Positions 1 to 7,384 are shown, counted from the first letter of the stretch. The stretch: DNA of 8,399 nucleotides from Bacteroidales bacterium (GCA_004557565.1 SFGS01000079.1:1-8399); one strand, 5' to 3'. Notes: a model not told the origin generated them from the letters alone. Made by a program: numbers and translations.

Positions 1-3000
1 CGAGTCGCCACTCTCAAGAATCAAGTCCCTCAAGCTCGTCTCCGCATTCAGCAGCAGTCCCTTGGTAAAGAGCGCAGAGTTGTCATACACCTCACCTACG
101 CCAACATGGCCACCAGCCTTCAGGCAAATTGACGGCAATTCTGCGAATTCATTCTTATTCTTATTCCAAAATGTTTCCCTCGTACGATTTGTCGACTCCT
201 TAAATTGCGATAAAACAATTTCTTTTTTATCCCGAACACTATTTAACAACAGTTGATAAGCATCCCCATAATTCCCTCTCAAGTAATTATATGTCGCAAT
301 ATTGCTCAATGAGGTGGCATAGTCGGGGTGAGATTCGCCAAAAATATGCTTAAGGACATCCATCGCTTGCGTGCCAAGTTCTATAGCCTTGGTATAGTCG
401 CCTAATTCTGAATAATACAGTGAGAGATTGTTCAGTGAGGTGGCATAGTCGGGGTGAGATTCGCCAAAAACTTGCTTACGGATTTCCAGCACCTTAGTGC
501 CAAGTTCAACAGCCTTGGTATAGTCACCCAAGTGAGAGTAATATAGGGCAAGATTACTCAACAAGGTGGCATAGGCTGGATGAGACTCTCCAACAACACG
601 CTTTTGGATTTCCAGTGCCTGAGTGCCAAGTTCAACAGCCTTGGTATAGTCGCCTAAAAGAGTGAAATAGCTTGCGAGATTGTTCAACGAGGATGCATAA
701 TCGGGGTGGGATTCGCCAAGAACTACCTTACGGATTTCCATTGCCTTAGTGCCAAATTCAACAGCCTTGGTATAGTCGCCTAAATCTGAGTAATCGCATG
801 CAAGATTGCTCAACGAGGTAGCATAGTCGGGATGAGATTCACCCAACACTTCCTTACGGATTTCAAGCGCCTGAGTACACAGTTCTACGGCTTTAGAATA
901 GTCGCCTAATTCTGAATAATACAGTGAGAGATTGTTCAGTGAGGTGGCATAGTCGGGGTGAGATTCACCAAAAACTTGCTTACGGATTTCCAGCGCTTGC
1001 GTACAAAGTTCAACAGCCTTGGAATAGTCGCCTAATTCAGAGTAATCGTCAGCAAGATTGCTCAAGGAGAGCGCATAGTCGGGGTGAGATTCACCTAAAA
1101 CTTGCTTACGAATCTCCATAGCTTGAGTGCCTAGTTCTATAGCCTTGGAATAGTCGCCTAATTTAGAATAATAAATTGCGAGATTATTCAGTGAGGATGC
1201 ATAGGTTGGATGAGATTCACCAAAAACATGTTTAAGAACCTCCATCGCTTGCGTGCCAAGTTCTATAGCCTTGGTATAGTCGCCTAATTCTGAATAATAC
1301 AGTGAGAGATTGCTCAATGAGACTGCATAATTAGGATGGGATTCGCCAAGCACACGCTTTCGGATTTCCAGCGCCTGAGTACACAGTTCAACAGCCTTGG
1401 TATAGTCGCCTAAATCTGAGTAATAGATTGCGAGATTGCCCAATGAAGAGGCATAGTCGGGGTGAGATTCACCTAAAACTTGCTTACGGATTTCCAGCGC
1501 TTGAGTGCCAAGTTCAACAGCCTTGGTATAGTCGCCTAAATGGGAGTAATCACTTGCAAGATTGTTCAACGAGGTGGCATAGTCGGGGTGAGATTCGCCA
1601 AGCACACGTTTGCGGATTTCCATGGCTTGCGTGCCAAGTTCGACAGCCTTGGCGTAGTCGCCTAAATGGGAGTAATACAGTTCCAGATTGCTCAATGAGT
1701 TAGCATAGTCGGAGTGAGATTCACCTAAAACTTGCTTACGGATTTCCATAGCTTGCGTACCAAGTTCGACAGCCTTGGAATAGTCGCCTAATTCAGAGTA
1801 ATAACCTGCGAGATTGTTCAATGATTCAGCATAGTCGGGGTGAGATTCGCCAAGCACACGTTTGCGGATTTCCATGGCTTGCGTGCCAAGTTCGACAGCC
1901 TTGGTGTAGTCGCCTAAATCACAATAATAACCTGCGAGATTGCTCAATGAGGTGGCATAGTCGGGATGGGATTCGCCAACAACACGCTTTTGGATTTCCA
2001 ACGCTTGAGAACCAAGTTCGACAGCCTTGGTATAGTCGCCTAAATGAGAGTAATACTGCGCAAGATTGTTCAACGAGGCAGCATAGGAGGGGGAAGCCTC
2101 TCCCAAAACTTGCTTGTAAATTTCCATAGCTTGAGCGCCAAGTTCAACAGCCTTGGTGTAGTCGCCTAAATGGGAGTAATAATTTGCGAGGCTGCTCAAT
2201 GAGGTGGCATAGGAGGGATGAGATTCACCTAAAACTTGCTTACGGATTTCCAACGCCTGCGTGCCCAATTCAACAGCCTTAGAATAGTCGCCTAAATCAG
2301 AATAATAACCTGCAAGGGCACTCAGCGAGAATGCATAGGATGGATGAGATTCGCCTAAAACTTGCTTTCGGATTTCCAACGCCTGCGTGCCCAATTCAAC
2401 AGCCTTAGAATAGTCGCCTAAATAAGAATAATATGATGCGAGATTGCTCAATGAGGTAGCATATTCGGGATGAGATTCTCCTAAAACTTGCTTAAAAACT
2501 TCCATCGCCTGAGTGCCAAGCTCAACAGCCTTGGTATAGTCGCCTAATTGAGAGTAATAACCTGCGAGATTGTTCAACGAGGAGGCATAGGCGGGGTGAG
2601 ATTCGCCAAGCACTTGCCTACGGATTTCCAACGCCTGGGTGACAAGTTCAACTGCTCTGGAATAGTCCCCCATATTAGAGTAATAACCTGCAAGAGCACT
2701 CAGAGAGGAGGCATAGTCGGGGTGAGATTCGCCAAAAATACGTTTAAAGCACCCCTGTGCTTGCGTGCCAAGTTCTATAGCCTTGGAATAGTCGCCTAAA
2801 TCAGAGTAATACTGCGCAAGACTGTGCAATGAGGTGGCATAGTCGGGGTGAGACTCGCCCAACACACGCTTACGGATTTCCAACGCCTGAGTACACAGTT
2901 CTACGGCTTTAGAATTGTCGCCTAATTCTGAATAATACAATGAGAGATTGTTCAGTGAGGAGGCATAGGCGGGGTGAGACTCGCCAAGCGCATGCTTTTG

Positions 3001-4173
3001 GATTTCCAGCGCTTGCATGCCAAGTTCAACAGCCTTGGAATTGTCGCCTAAAAGAGAGTAATAGCTTGCAAGATTGCACAATGAGGTGGCATAATCGGGG
3101 TGGGATTCGCCAAGCACACGCTTACGGATTTCCAACGCCTGAGTACACAGTTCTACGGCTTTAGAATAGTCGCCTAATTCTGAATAATATCGTGAGAGAT
3201 TATTCAAAGACGTGGCATAGCCAGAGGAATACTCGCCCAGCACACGCTTTTGGATTTCCATCGCCTGAGTACCAAGTTCGACAGCCTTGGAATAGTCGCC
3301 TAATTTAGAGCAATAATCTGCAAGATTGGTCAACGAGGTGGCATAGTCGGGGGATGCCTCTCCCAAAACTTGCTTGCAAATTTCCATAGCTTGCGTGCCA
3401 AGCTCAACAGCCTTGGTATAGTCACCTAATTGAGCGTAATACAGTGCGAGATTGCCCAATGAGGTAGCATAGGCGGGGTGAGATTCGCCAAGCACACGCT
3501 TACGGATTTCCAACGCCTTAGTGCCAAGTTCAACTGCCTTGGTGTAGTCACCTAAATCAGAGAAATACATGGCAAGATTATACAACGAAGTGGCATAGTC
3601 GGGGGAAGTTTCTCCCAAAACTTGCTTACAAATTTCCATGGCTTGCGTGCCAAGTTCAACAGCCTTGGTGTAGTCGCCTAAATAATAGTAATACAGTGCT
3701 ATATTTTGAAGCGAAACGGCATAGGCTGGATGAGACTCGCCAACAACACGCTTTTGGATTTCCAACGCCTGAGAACCAAATTCGACAGCCTTGGAATAGT
3801 CGCCTAAATAATAGTAATAATTTGCGAGATTATTCAGTGAGGTGGCATAGTCGGGGGAATTATCGCCAAACAATCGCTTTTGAATATCCAACGCCCGTGT
3901 ACCGAATTCGATTGCTTTTTTATAATTTCCCAATCGAACAAGGGTCACAACCATGAAGTTCAACAGTTTATAGTCAACTCCTTGCATCTCTTTCGTTGTA
4001 TCTTGTGAAACAATCTTTTCACAGGGCTCCAGATACTTAATGGCAAGCTCGTATTGCCCTGAATCTAAAGCAGCCTCCGCTTTCGATAAATTGTCATCAA
4101 AATCAAAATCTTGCGCAGTTACAGGAACTACTGTAAGTAGCAAGCATACAATTACAACTAATATAGCTTTCAT
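1..4173 (-). CDS. Exported TPR-array protein, probably TPR-CHAT family (3' end missing)
   Basis: The frame opens at ATG (4173-4171) and has no stop down to base 1, so at least 1391 codons are present and the C-terminus lies outside the window. Residues 1-20 form a Sec signal peptide: Lys at position 2, a hydrophobic core, then VTA before QDF as a likely signal peptidase I site. There is no lipobox cysteine. A divergent first TPR (GQYELA, near residue 39) is followed by 30 units of exactly 42 residues, with GxY anchors from G82 to G1300. Typical units read LGDYxKAVELGTQALEI, then GESHPDYATSL, then NNLAxYYS, resembling kinesin-light-chain-type TPRs. Residues about 1310-1391 leave the repeat and include YDNSALFTKGLLL (from Y1363) and LILESGDS. 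From family knowledge, such a linker precedes the CHAT caspase-like domain in Bacteroidales TPR proteins. The CHAT domain is inferred, not seen. Substrate and partners are unknown; the signal peptide places it outside the cytoplasm. The TPR call is firm, the CHAT call moderate. Confidence 0.9.
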   Translation of the reverse strand, partial: MKAILVVIVCLLLTVVPVTAQDFDFDDNLSKAEAALDSGQYELAIKYLEPCEKIVSQDTTKEMQGVDYKLLNFMVVTLVRLGNYKKAIEFGTRALDIQKRLFGDNSPDYATSLNNLANYYYYLGDYSKAVEFGSQALEIQKRVVGESHPAYAVSLQNIALYYYYLGDYTKAVELGTQAMEICKQVLGETSPDYATSLYNLAMYFSDLGDYTKAVELGTKALEIRKRVLGESHPAYATSLGNLALYYAQLGDYTKAVELGTQAMEICKQVLGEASPDYATSLTNLADYCSKLGDYSKAVELGTQAMEIQKRVLGEYSSGYATSLNNLSRYYSELGDYSKAVELCTQALEIRKRVLGESHPDYATSLCNLASYYSLLGDNSKAVELGMQALEIQKHALGESHPAYASSLNNLSLYYSELGDNSKAVELCTQALEIRKRVLGESHPDYATSLHSLAQYYSDLGDYSKAIELGTQAQGCFKRIFGESHPDYASSLSALAGYYSNMGDYSRAVELVTQALEIRRQVLGESHPAYASSLNNLAGYYSQLGDYTKAVELGTQAMEVFKQVLGESHPEYATSLSNLASYYSYLGDYSKAVELGTQALEIRKQVLGESHPSYAFSLSALAGYYSDLGDYSKAVELGTQALEIRKQVLGESHPSYATSLSSLANYYSHLGDYTKAVELGAQAMEIYKQVLGEASPSYAASLNNLAQYYSHLGDYTKAVELGSQALEIQKRVVGESHPDYATSLSNLAGYYCDLGDYTKAVELGTQAMEIRKRVLGESHPDYAESLNNLAGYYSELGDYSKAVELGTQAMEIRKQVLGESHSDYANSLSNLELYYSHLGDYAKAVELGTQAMEIRKRVLGESHPDYATSLNNLASDYSHLGDYTKAVELGTQALEIRKQVLGESHPDYASSLGNLAIYYSDLGDYTKAVELCTQALEIRKRVLGESHPNYAVSLSNLSLYYSELGDYTKAIELGTQAMEVLKHVFGESHPTYASSLNNLAIYYSKLGDYSKAIELGTQAMEIRKQVLGESHPDYALSLSNLADDYSELGDYSKAVELCTQALEIRKQVFGESHPDYATSLNNLSLYYSELGDYSKAVELCTQALEIRKEVLGESHPDYATSLSNLACDYSDLGDYTKAVEFGTKAMEIRKVVLGESHPDYASSLNNLASYFTLLGDYTKAVELGTQALEIQKRVVGESHPAYATLLSNLALYYSHLGDYTKAVELGTKVLEIRKQVFGESHPDYATSLNNLSLYYSELGDYTKAIELGTQAMDVLKHIFGESHPDYATSLSNIATYNYLRGNYGDAYQLLLNSVRDKKEIVLSQFKESTNRTRETFWNKNKNEFAELPSICLKAGGHVGVGEVYDNSALFTKGLLLNAETSLRDLILESGDS
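256..3966 (-). repeat. 126-bp in-frame tandem repeat array encoding 42-residue TPR units
   Basis: The codon block for the GDY turn recurs every 126 bp with no indel. Aligned anchors begin at 265, 391, 517, 643 and so on to 3919, giving 30 in-register units; those at 265 (GNYGDA) and 3919 (GNYKKA) are the most diverged. Because 126 is 42 codons, the reading frame is kept throughout. Units are similar at DNA level, with long identical blocks shared between distant units. Such an array should be prone to copy-number change by unequal recombination or slippage and is also a site where assemblies can collapse. Confidence 0.95.
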
Positions 4174-4201
4174 AATACTGGTTTTACATTTAGGTGATAT
4201 G

Positions 4202-4236
4202 CAAAGGTAACAATTTTCCACCTACTTGATACACAA
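4202..4236 (-). promoter_or_regulatory. Predicted Bacteroidetes-type promoter of the TPR gene
   Basis: On the minus strand TACCTTTG (complement of 4202-4209) matches the Bacteroidetes -7 consensus TAnnTTTG and lies about 29 bases upstream of the ATG, implying a short leader. The -33 box is weak: the nearest candidate is TTG at 4236-4234, with a spacing of about 24 bases, longer than usual. No Shine-Dalgarno sequence is evident before the start codon, as is common in this phylum. Confidence 0.6.
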
Positions 4237-4285
4237 GAGTCAAAAAACTTTTTTTTATTTTAGCATCATTCGTGTTTGCCGTAAA

Positions 4286-4487
4286 GGGAAATAGGCACGG
4301 CTCTTTCATTTAACTTTGGTGTTGTTTAGTAACTGCTTGAATAAGTAGCATTTACCCAAGTCTAATCTGTGGAATATCTAAAAACAGTTTTGTTGGGTGT
4401 TATTGAGAGTTGCTTCTAACCGACTAATACTCATGGATATTGAAAATTCAAAGCATTTTTAAATGAAAGAGCCGTAGGGGAAATAGG
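4286..4487. mobile_element. MITE-like non-coding insertion with terminal inverted repeats and target duplication
   Basis: ACGGCTCTTTCATTTAA at 4297-4313 is repeated as a perfect 17-bp inverted copy at 4459-4475. Just outside, GGGAAATAGG occurs as a direct repeat at 4286-4295 and 4478-4487, consistent with a 10-bp target-site duplication. The enclosed segment of about 182 bp (4296-4477) has no meaningful reading frame. This is the structure of a miniature inverted-repeat transposable element moved by a transposase encoded elsewhere. The bases next to the arms (C on the left, AG on the right) are not symmetrical, so the exact ends are uncertain by one or two bases. The parent transposon family is not identified. 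The element sits upstream of both divergent promoters and separates them. Confidence 0.7.
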
Positions 4488-4507
4488 GAATTTTTTCGGT
4501 ATTTCTC

Positions 4508-4538
4508 TTGCAAGTGACACATTAAATAGGTAATTTTG
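4508..4538 (+). promoter_or_regulatory. Predicted promoter of the frd operon
   Basis: TAATTTTG at 4531-4538 matches the Bacteroidetes -7 consensus TAnnTTTG. A -33-like TTG at 4508-4510 lies 20 bases upstream, a good spacing for this sigma factor class. Transcription would start near 4545 and give a leader of about 115 bases before frdC. The promoter is immediately right of the MITE-like element, outside its right-hand flanking repeat. Confidence 0.6.
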
Positions 4539-4563
4539 TACACCCATTGCGCACTTATGTTTG
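4535..4563 (+). promoter_or_regulatory. Second, overlapping promoter candidate for the frd operon
   Basis: TATGTTTG at 4556-4563 is another exact TAnnTTTG match. The TTTG at 4535-4538, which forms the end of the first -7 box, could act as its -33 box with a 17-base spacer. Initiation here would start close to or inside the GC-rich hairpin that follows. The match is exact, but use of this site is only inferred. Confidence 0.35.
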
Positions 4564-4574
4564 GAGGTGTGCAG

Positions 4575-4597
4575 TGTGCTCGCCGTGGGCGGGCGCA
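4575..4597 (+). promoter_or_regulatory. GC-rich leader hairpin upstream of frdC
   Basis: TGTGCTCGCC (4575-4584) can pair with GGCGGGCGCA (4588-4597) over ten positions, two of them G-U, with a three-base GTG loop. The surrounding leader is AT-rich, so the hairpin stands out. No T-run follows, so it is not an ordinary intrinsic terminator. It could stabilise the operon mRNA, act as a protein-binding or attenuation structure, or in DNA form serve as an operator. The function is unknown. Confidence 0.5.
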
Positions 4598-4660
4598 TGG
4601 TAAGGTAAGCAGATAATTTATAACTAAATCATTATTAATAATTTAATTTACTAAACTACT

Positions 4661-5317
4661 ATGTGGTTAACTAATTCTTCTGTGGGACGCAAGGTGGTGA
4701 TGAGTATCACAGGCCTTTTCTTAGTCCTTTTCGTGACCTTTCACGCGCTGATGAATGCAGTGGCTGTCTTGTCGTTCGGTGCGTACGATAAGATTTGCGA
4801 ATTCCTCGGTGCTAATTGGTACGCTGTACTTGGTACTGCAGTCATTGCTGGCGGTATGGTGGTTCACATCATCTACGCTTTCTGGCTCACCTACCAAAAC
4901 CGCAAGGCTCGCGGTGGCGACCGTTACGCTATTTCCAAAAACTGGAAGAGCGTGAGCTGGGCATCTCAAAACATGCTCGTGCTTGGTGTCATCGTATTCT
5001 GCTTCCTTATTCTTCACTTGGTTCAATTCTGGGCTAAAATGCAGGTTCCAGAACTTCTTGGCGAACACGTGATGAATGGCAAGTACTATCTCGGTGCTGT
5101 ATTCAGCCAGGTATGGGTTCTTCCTGTTTACCTCATCGGCTTTGCTGCAATCTGGTTCCACCTCACTCACGGTTTCTGGAGCGCATTCCAGACCCTCGGT
5201 GTGGCTAACGACAAGTGGATTTGCCGTTGGAGAGCCATTGCATGCGTTTGGGCTACCGTAGTGTTTGTGCTCTTCGCTGTTGAAGCTTGCTACTTCACTT
5301 GGTACTTCGCTTGCTAA
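4661..5317 (+). CDS. frdC: Fumarate reductase / succinate dehydrogenase cytochrome b subunit
   Basis: This is the membrane anchor of the quinol:fumarate reductase complex; it holds haem b and exchanges electrons with menaquinone. The 218-residue protein is the usual size for the b558 family, where one polypeptide replaces the SdhC plus SdhD pair. Five hydrophobic helices lie at about residues 12-37, 54-77, 103-125, 146-170 and 192-216. Histidines H28 (TFHALMN), H69 (VVHIIYAFWL), H119 (ILHLVQFW) and H167 (WFHLTHGFW) lie in helices 1-4, matching the four haem ligands of the Bacillus subtilis homologue and so suggesting two haems. The start MWLTNSSVGRK is typical of the family. The upstream bases are AT-rich with no Shine-Dalgarno sequence. 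It is the first gene of the operon, 45 bases before frdA. The symbol sdhC is equally used. Confidence 0.95.
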   Translation: MWLTNSSVGRKVVMSITGLFLVLFVTFHALMNAVAVLSFGAYDKICEFLGANWYAVLGTAVIAGGMVVHIIYAFWLTYQNRKARGGDRYAISKNWKSVSWASQNMLVLGVIVFCFLILHLVQFWAKMQVPELLGEHVMNGKYYLGAVFSQVWVLPVYLIGFAAIWFHLTHGFWSAFQTLGVANDKWICRWRAIACVWATVVFVLFAVEACYFTWYFAC

Positions 5318-5362
5318 TTTTTCAGCTGAGAAATTTTTTTAACTTCAAAAAGAATTCAAAAA

Positions 5363-7369
5363 ATGGAAGAAAATACTAAACTCGCTCAGCCAGTTATCGA
5401 TTCAAAGATTCCTGAAGGTCCTGTAGCTGAGAAATGGACAAACTATAAAGCTCACCAGAAATTGGTGAACCCTGCCAACAAGCGTAAGCTCGACATCATC
5501 GTCGTAGGTACTGGCTTGGCTGGTGCATCGGCAGCTTCAACTCTTGCAGAAATGGGCTTCAATGTGCTTAACTTCTGTATTCAAGACTCACCTCGCCGCG
5601 CTCACTCTATCGCTGCTCAAGGTGGTATCAACGCTGCTAAGAACTATCAAAACGACGGTGACTCTGTGTACCGCCTTTTCTACGACACCGTGAAGGGTGG
5701 TGACTACCGCGCTCGCGAAGCCAACGTGTATCGCTTGGCTGAAGTGTCGAACAACATTATCGACCAATGCGTGGAGCAAGGTGTGCCTTTCGCTCGCGAA
5801 TACGGCGGTATGCTCGACAACCGCTCTTTCGGTGGTGCTCAAGTAAGCCGTACTTTCTACGCTAAGGGTCAAACTGGTCAACAGCTTCTGCTCGGCGCTT
5901 ACAGCTCACTCAACCGCCAAATCCACATGGGTAAGGTGAAGAGCTACAACCGCTACGAAATGCACGACGTAGTGCTCATTGACGGTCGCGCTCGTGGTAT
6001 CATCGCTAAGAACTTGGTGACTGGTAAGTTTGAACGCTTCGCCGCTCACGCAGTGGTTATCGCCACTGGTGGCTACGGCAACGCTTACTTCCTCTCTACC
6101 AACGCTATGGCATGTAACTGCTCTGCTGCAGTGGCTTGCTACCGCAAGGGTGCTTACTTCGCTAACCCTGCCTACGTGCAGATTCACCCAACCTGTATCC
6201 CTCGCCACGGCGACAAGCAATCAAAGCTCACTTTGATGTCGGAATCGCTCCGTAACGACGGTCGTATCTGGGTGCCTAAGAAACTTGAAGACGCTAAGGC
6301 TATCCAAGCCGGCACTAAGAAGGGTAGCGATATTCCTGAAGAAGAACGCGACTACTACTTGGAACGCCGTTACCCTGCATTCGGTAACCTCGTGCCTCGC
6401 GACGTGGCTTCACGCGCCGCTAAGGAACGTTGCGACAAGGGCTACGGTGTGAACAACACTGGTCAAGCTGTGTTCCTCGACTTCTCTGAAGCTATCAACC
6501 GCCTCGGTATCGACGTGGTTCGTCAACGCTACGGCAACCTCTTCGACATGTATGAAGAAATCACCGACGTGAACCCTGGCGAACTCGCTAACACCATCAA
6601 CGGCGAAAACTACTACAACCCAATGATGATCTACCCTGCTATCCACTACACTATGGGTGGTATCTGGGTTGACTACGAACTCCAAACCAGCGTGAAGGGT
6701 CTGTTCGCTATCGGCGAATGTAACTTCTCTGACCACGGTGCTAACCGCCTCGGTGCTTCTGCATTGATGCAAGGTTTGGCCGACGGCTACTTCGTGCTGC
6801 CTTACACTATCCAAAACTACCTCAGCGACCAAATCCAAGTGCCACGCTTCAGCACCGACGCTCCTGAATTTGTGGAAGCTGAAAAGGCTTGTGTGGCTGA
6901 AGAAGAACGCCTCATGGCTATCGGTGGCAAGCGCTCAGTTGACTCAATCCACAAGGAATTGGGTAACATTCTTTGGGACTTCGTGGGCATGGGCCGCACC
7001 AAGGAAGGTTTGGAAACCGCTCTCACCAAGCTCAAAGCTCTCCGTGAGGAATTCAACAAAAACCTCTACATTCCTGGAACCGTGGGTGAAGGCATGAACG
7101 TGGAGCTCGACAAGGCATTCCGTCTGCAAGACTTCATCACTATGGGCGAACTTATCGCTTACGATGCACTCAACCGTAACGAATCTTGCGGTGGTCACTT
7201 CCGCGAAGAATACCAAACTGAAGAAGGCGAAGCTAAGCGCGACGACGAAAACTTCTTCTACGTATCTTGCTGGGACTACCAAGGCAGCGACGAAAAAGCG
7301 CCTAAGCTCATCAAGGAACCTCTCCACTACGAAGCAATCAAGGTTCAAACCCGTAACTACAAGTCATAA
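5363..7369 (+). CDS. frdA: Fumarate reductase / succinate dehydrogenase flavoprotein subunit
   Basis: This is the catalytic subunit that interconverts fumarate and succinate on the cytoplasmic side of the membrane. The 668 residues are a full-length family member. The FAD-binding fold opens with VVGTGLAGASAA (glycines 49, 51 and 54). H81 in RRAHSIAAQGG is the expected site of covalent FAD attachment. Active-site landmarks in order are HPT (H275), the proton-shuttling arginine in VPRDVASR (R346), HYTMGG (H428) and GANRLGASAL (R462); all the key residues are present. The C-terminal part (from about residue 500) is the helical capping segment, ending in a region containing SCGGHFREEYQ. It lies between frdC and frdB, as usual in Bacteroidetes. 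There is no clear Shine-Dalgarno sequence before its ATG. Codon use is strongly biased (many GCT, CTC, AAC, CGC), suggesting high expression. In vivo direction is inferred as mainly fumarate reduction; sdhA is the alternative name. Confidence 0.97.
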   Translation: MEENTKLAQPVIDSKIPEGPVAEKWTNYKAHQKLVNPANKRKLDIIVVGTGLAGASAASTLAEMGFNVLNFCIQDSPRRAHSIAAQGGINAAKNYQNDGDSVYRLFYDTVKGGDYRAREANVYRLAEVSNNIIDQCVEQGVPFAREYGGMLDNRSFGGAQVSRTFYAKGQTGQQLLLGAYSSLNRQIHMGKVKSYNRYEMHDVVLIDGRARGIIAKNLVTGKFERFAAHAVVIATGGYGNAYFLSTNAMACNCSAAVACYRKGAYFANPAYVQIHPTCIPRHGDKQSKLTLMSESLRNDGRIWVPKKLEDAKAIQAGTKKGSDIPEEERDYYLERRYPAFGNLVPRDVASRAAKERCDKGYGVNNTGQAVFLDFSEAINRLGIDVVRQRYGNLFDMYEEITDVNPGELANTINGENYYNPMMIYPAIHYTMGGIWVDYELQTSVKGLFAIGECNFSDHGANRLGASALMQGLADGYFVLPYTIQNYLSDQIQVPRFSTDAPEFVEAEKACVAEEERLMAIGGKRSVDSIHKELGNILWDFVGMGRTKEGLETALTKLKALREEFNKNLYIPGTVGEGMNVELDKAFRLQDFITMGELIAYDALNRNESCGGHFREEYQTEEGEAKRDDENFFYVSCWDYQGSDEKAPKLIKEPLHYEAIKVQTRNYKS

Positions 7370-7384
7370 TCCCAACATTTAATT

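Noticed and set aside
62..256. Plus-strand frame of 64 codons
   Set aside because: It lies opposite the post-TPR linker of the minus-strand gene and shows no recognisable features.
924..3956. Several plus-strand open frames of 74-102 codons inside the TPR array, with a recurring HSRGEI-like peptide
   Set aside because: They are the antisense of the 126-bp repeat, so their repetitive peptides follow from the TPR codons on the other strand. They lack promoters of their own.
256..3966. CRISPR-like periodicity
   Set aside because: The period is 126 bp and the whole unit is conserved and coding. There are no short palindromic repeats separated by unique spacers.
4409..4435. TAACCGACTAATA-like stretch resembling the 3' end of bacterial 23S rRNA
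   Set aside because: The match is short and from memory, with no flanking rRNA sequence. It is more likely chance inside the MITE-like element.
4297..4475. 17-bp inverted repeat read as a single large terminator or attenuator
   Set aside because: The arms are about 145 bases apart, no T-run follows, and flanking 10-bp direct repeats are better explained by transposition.
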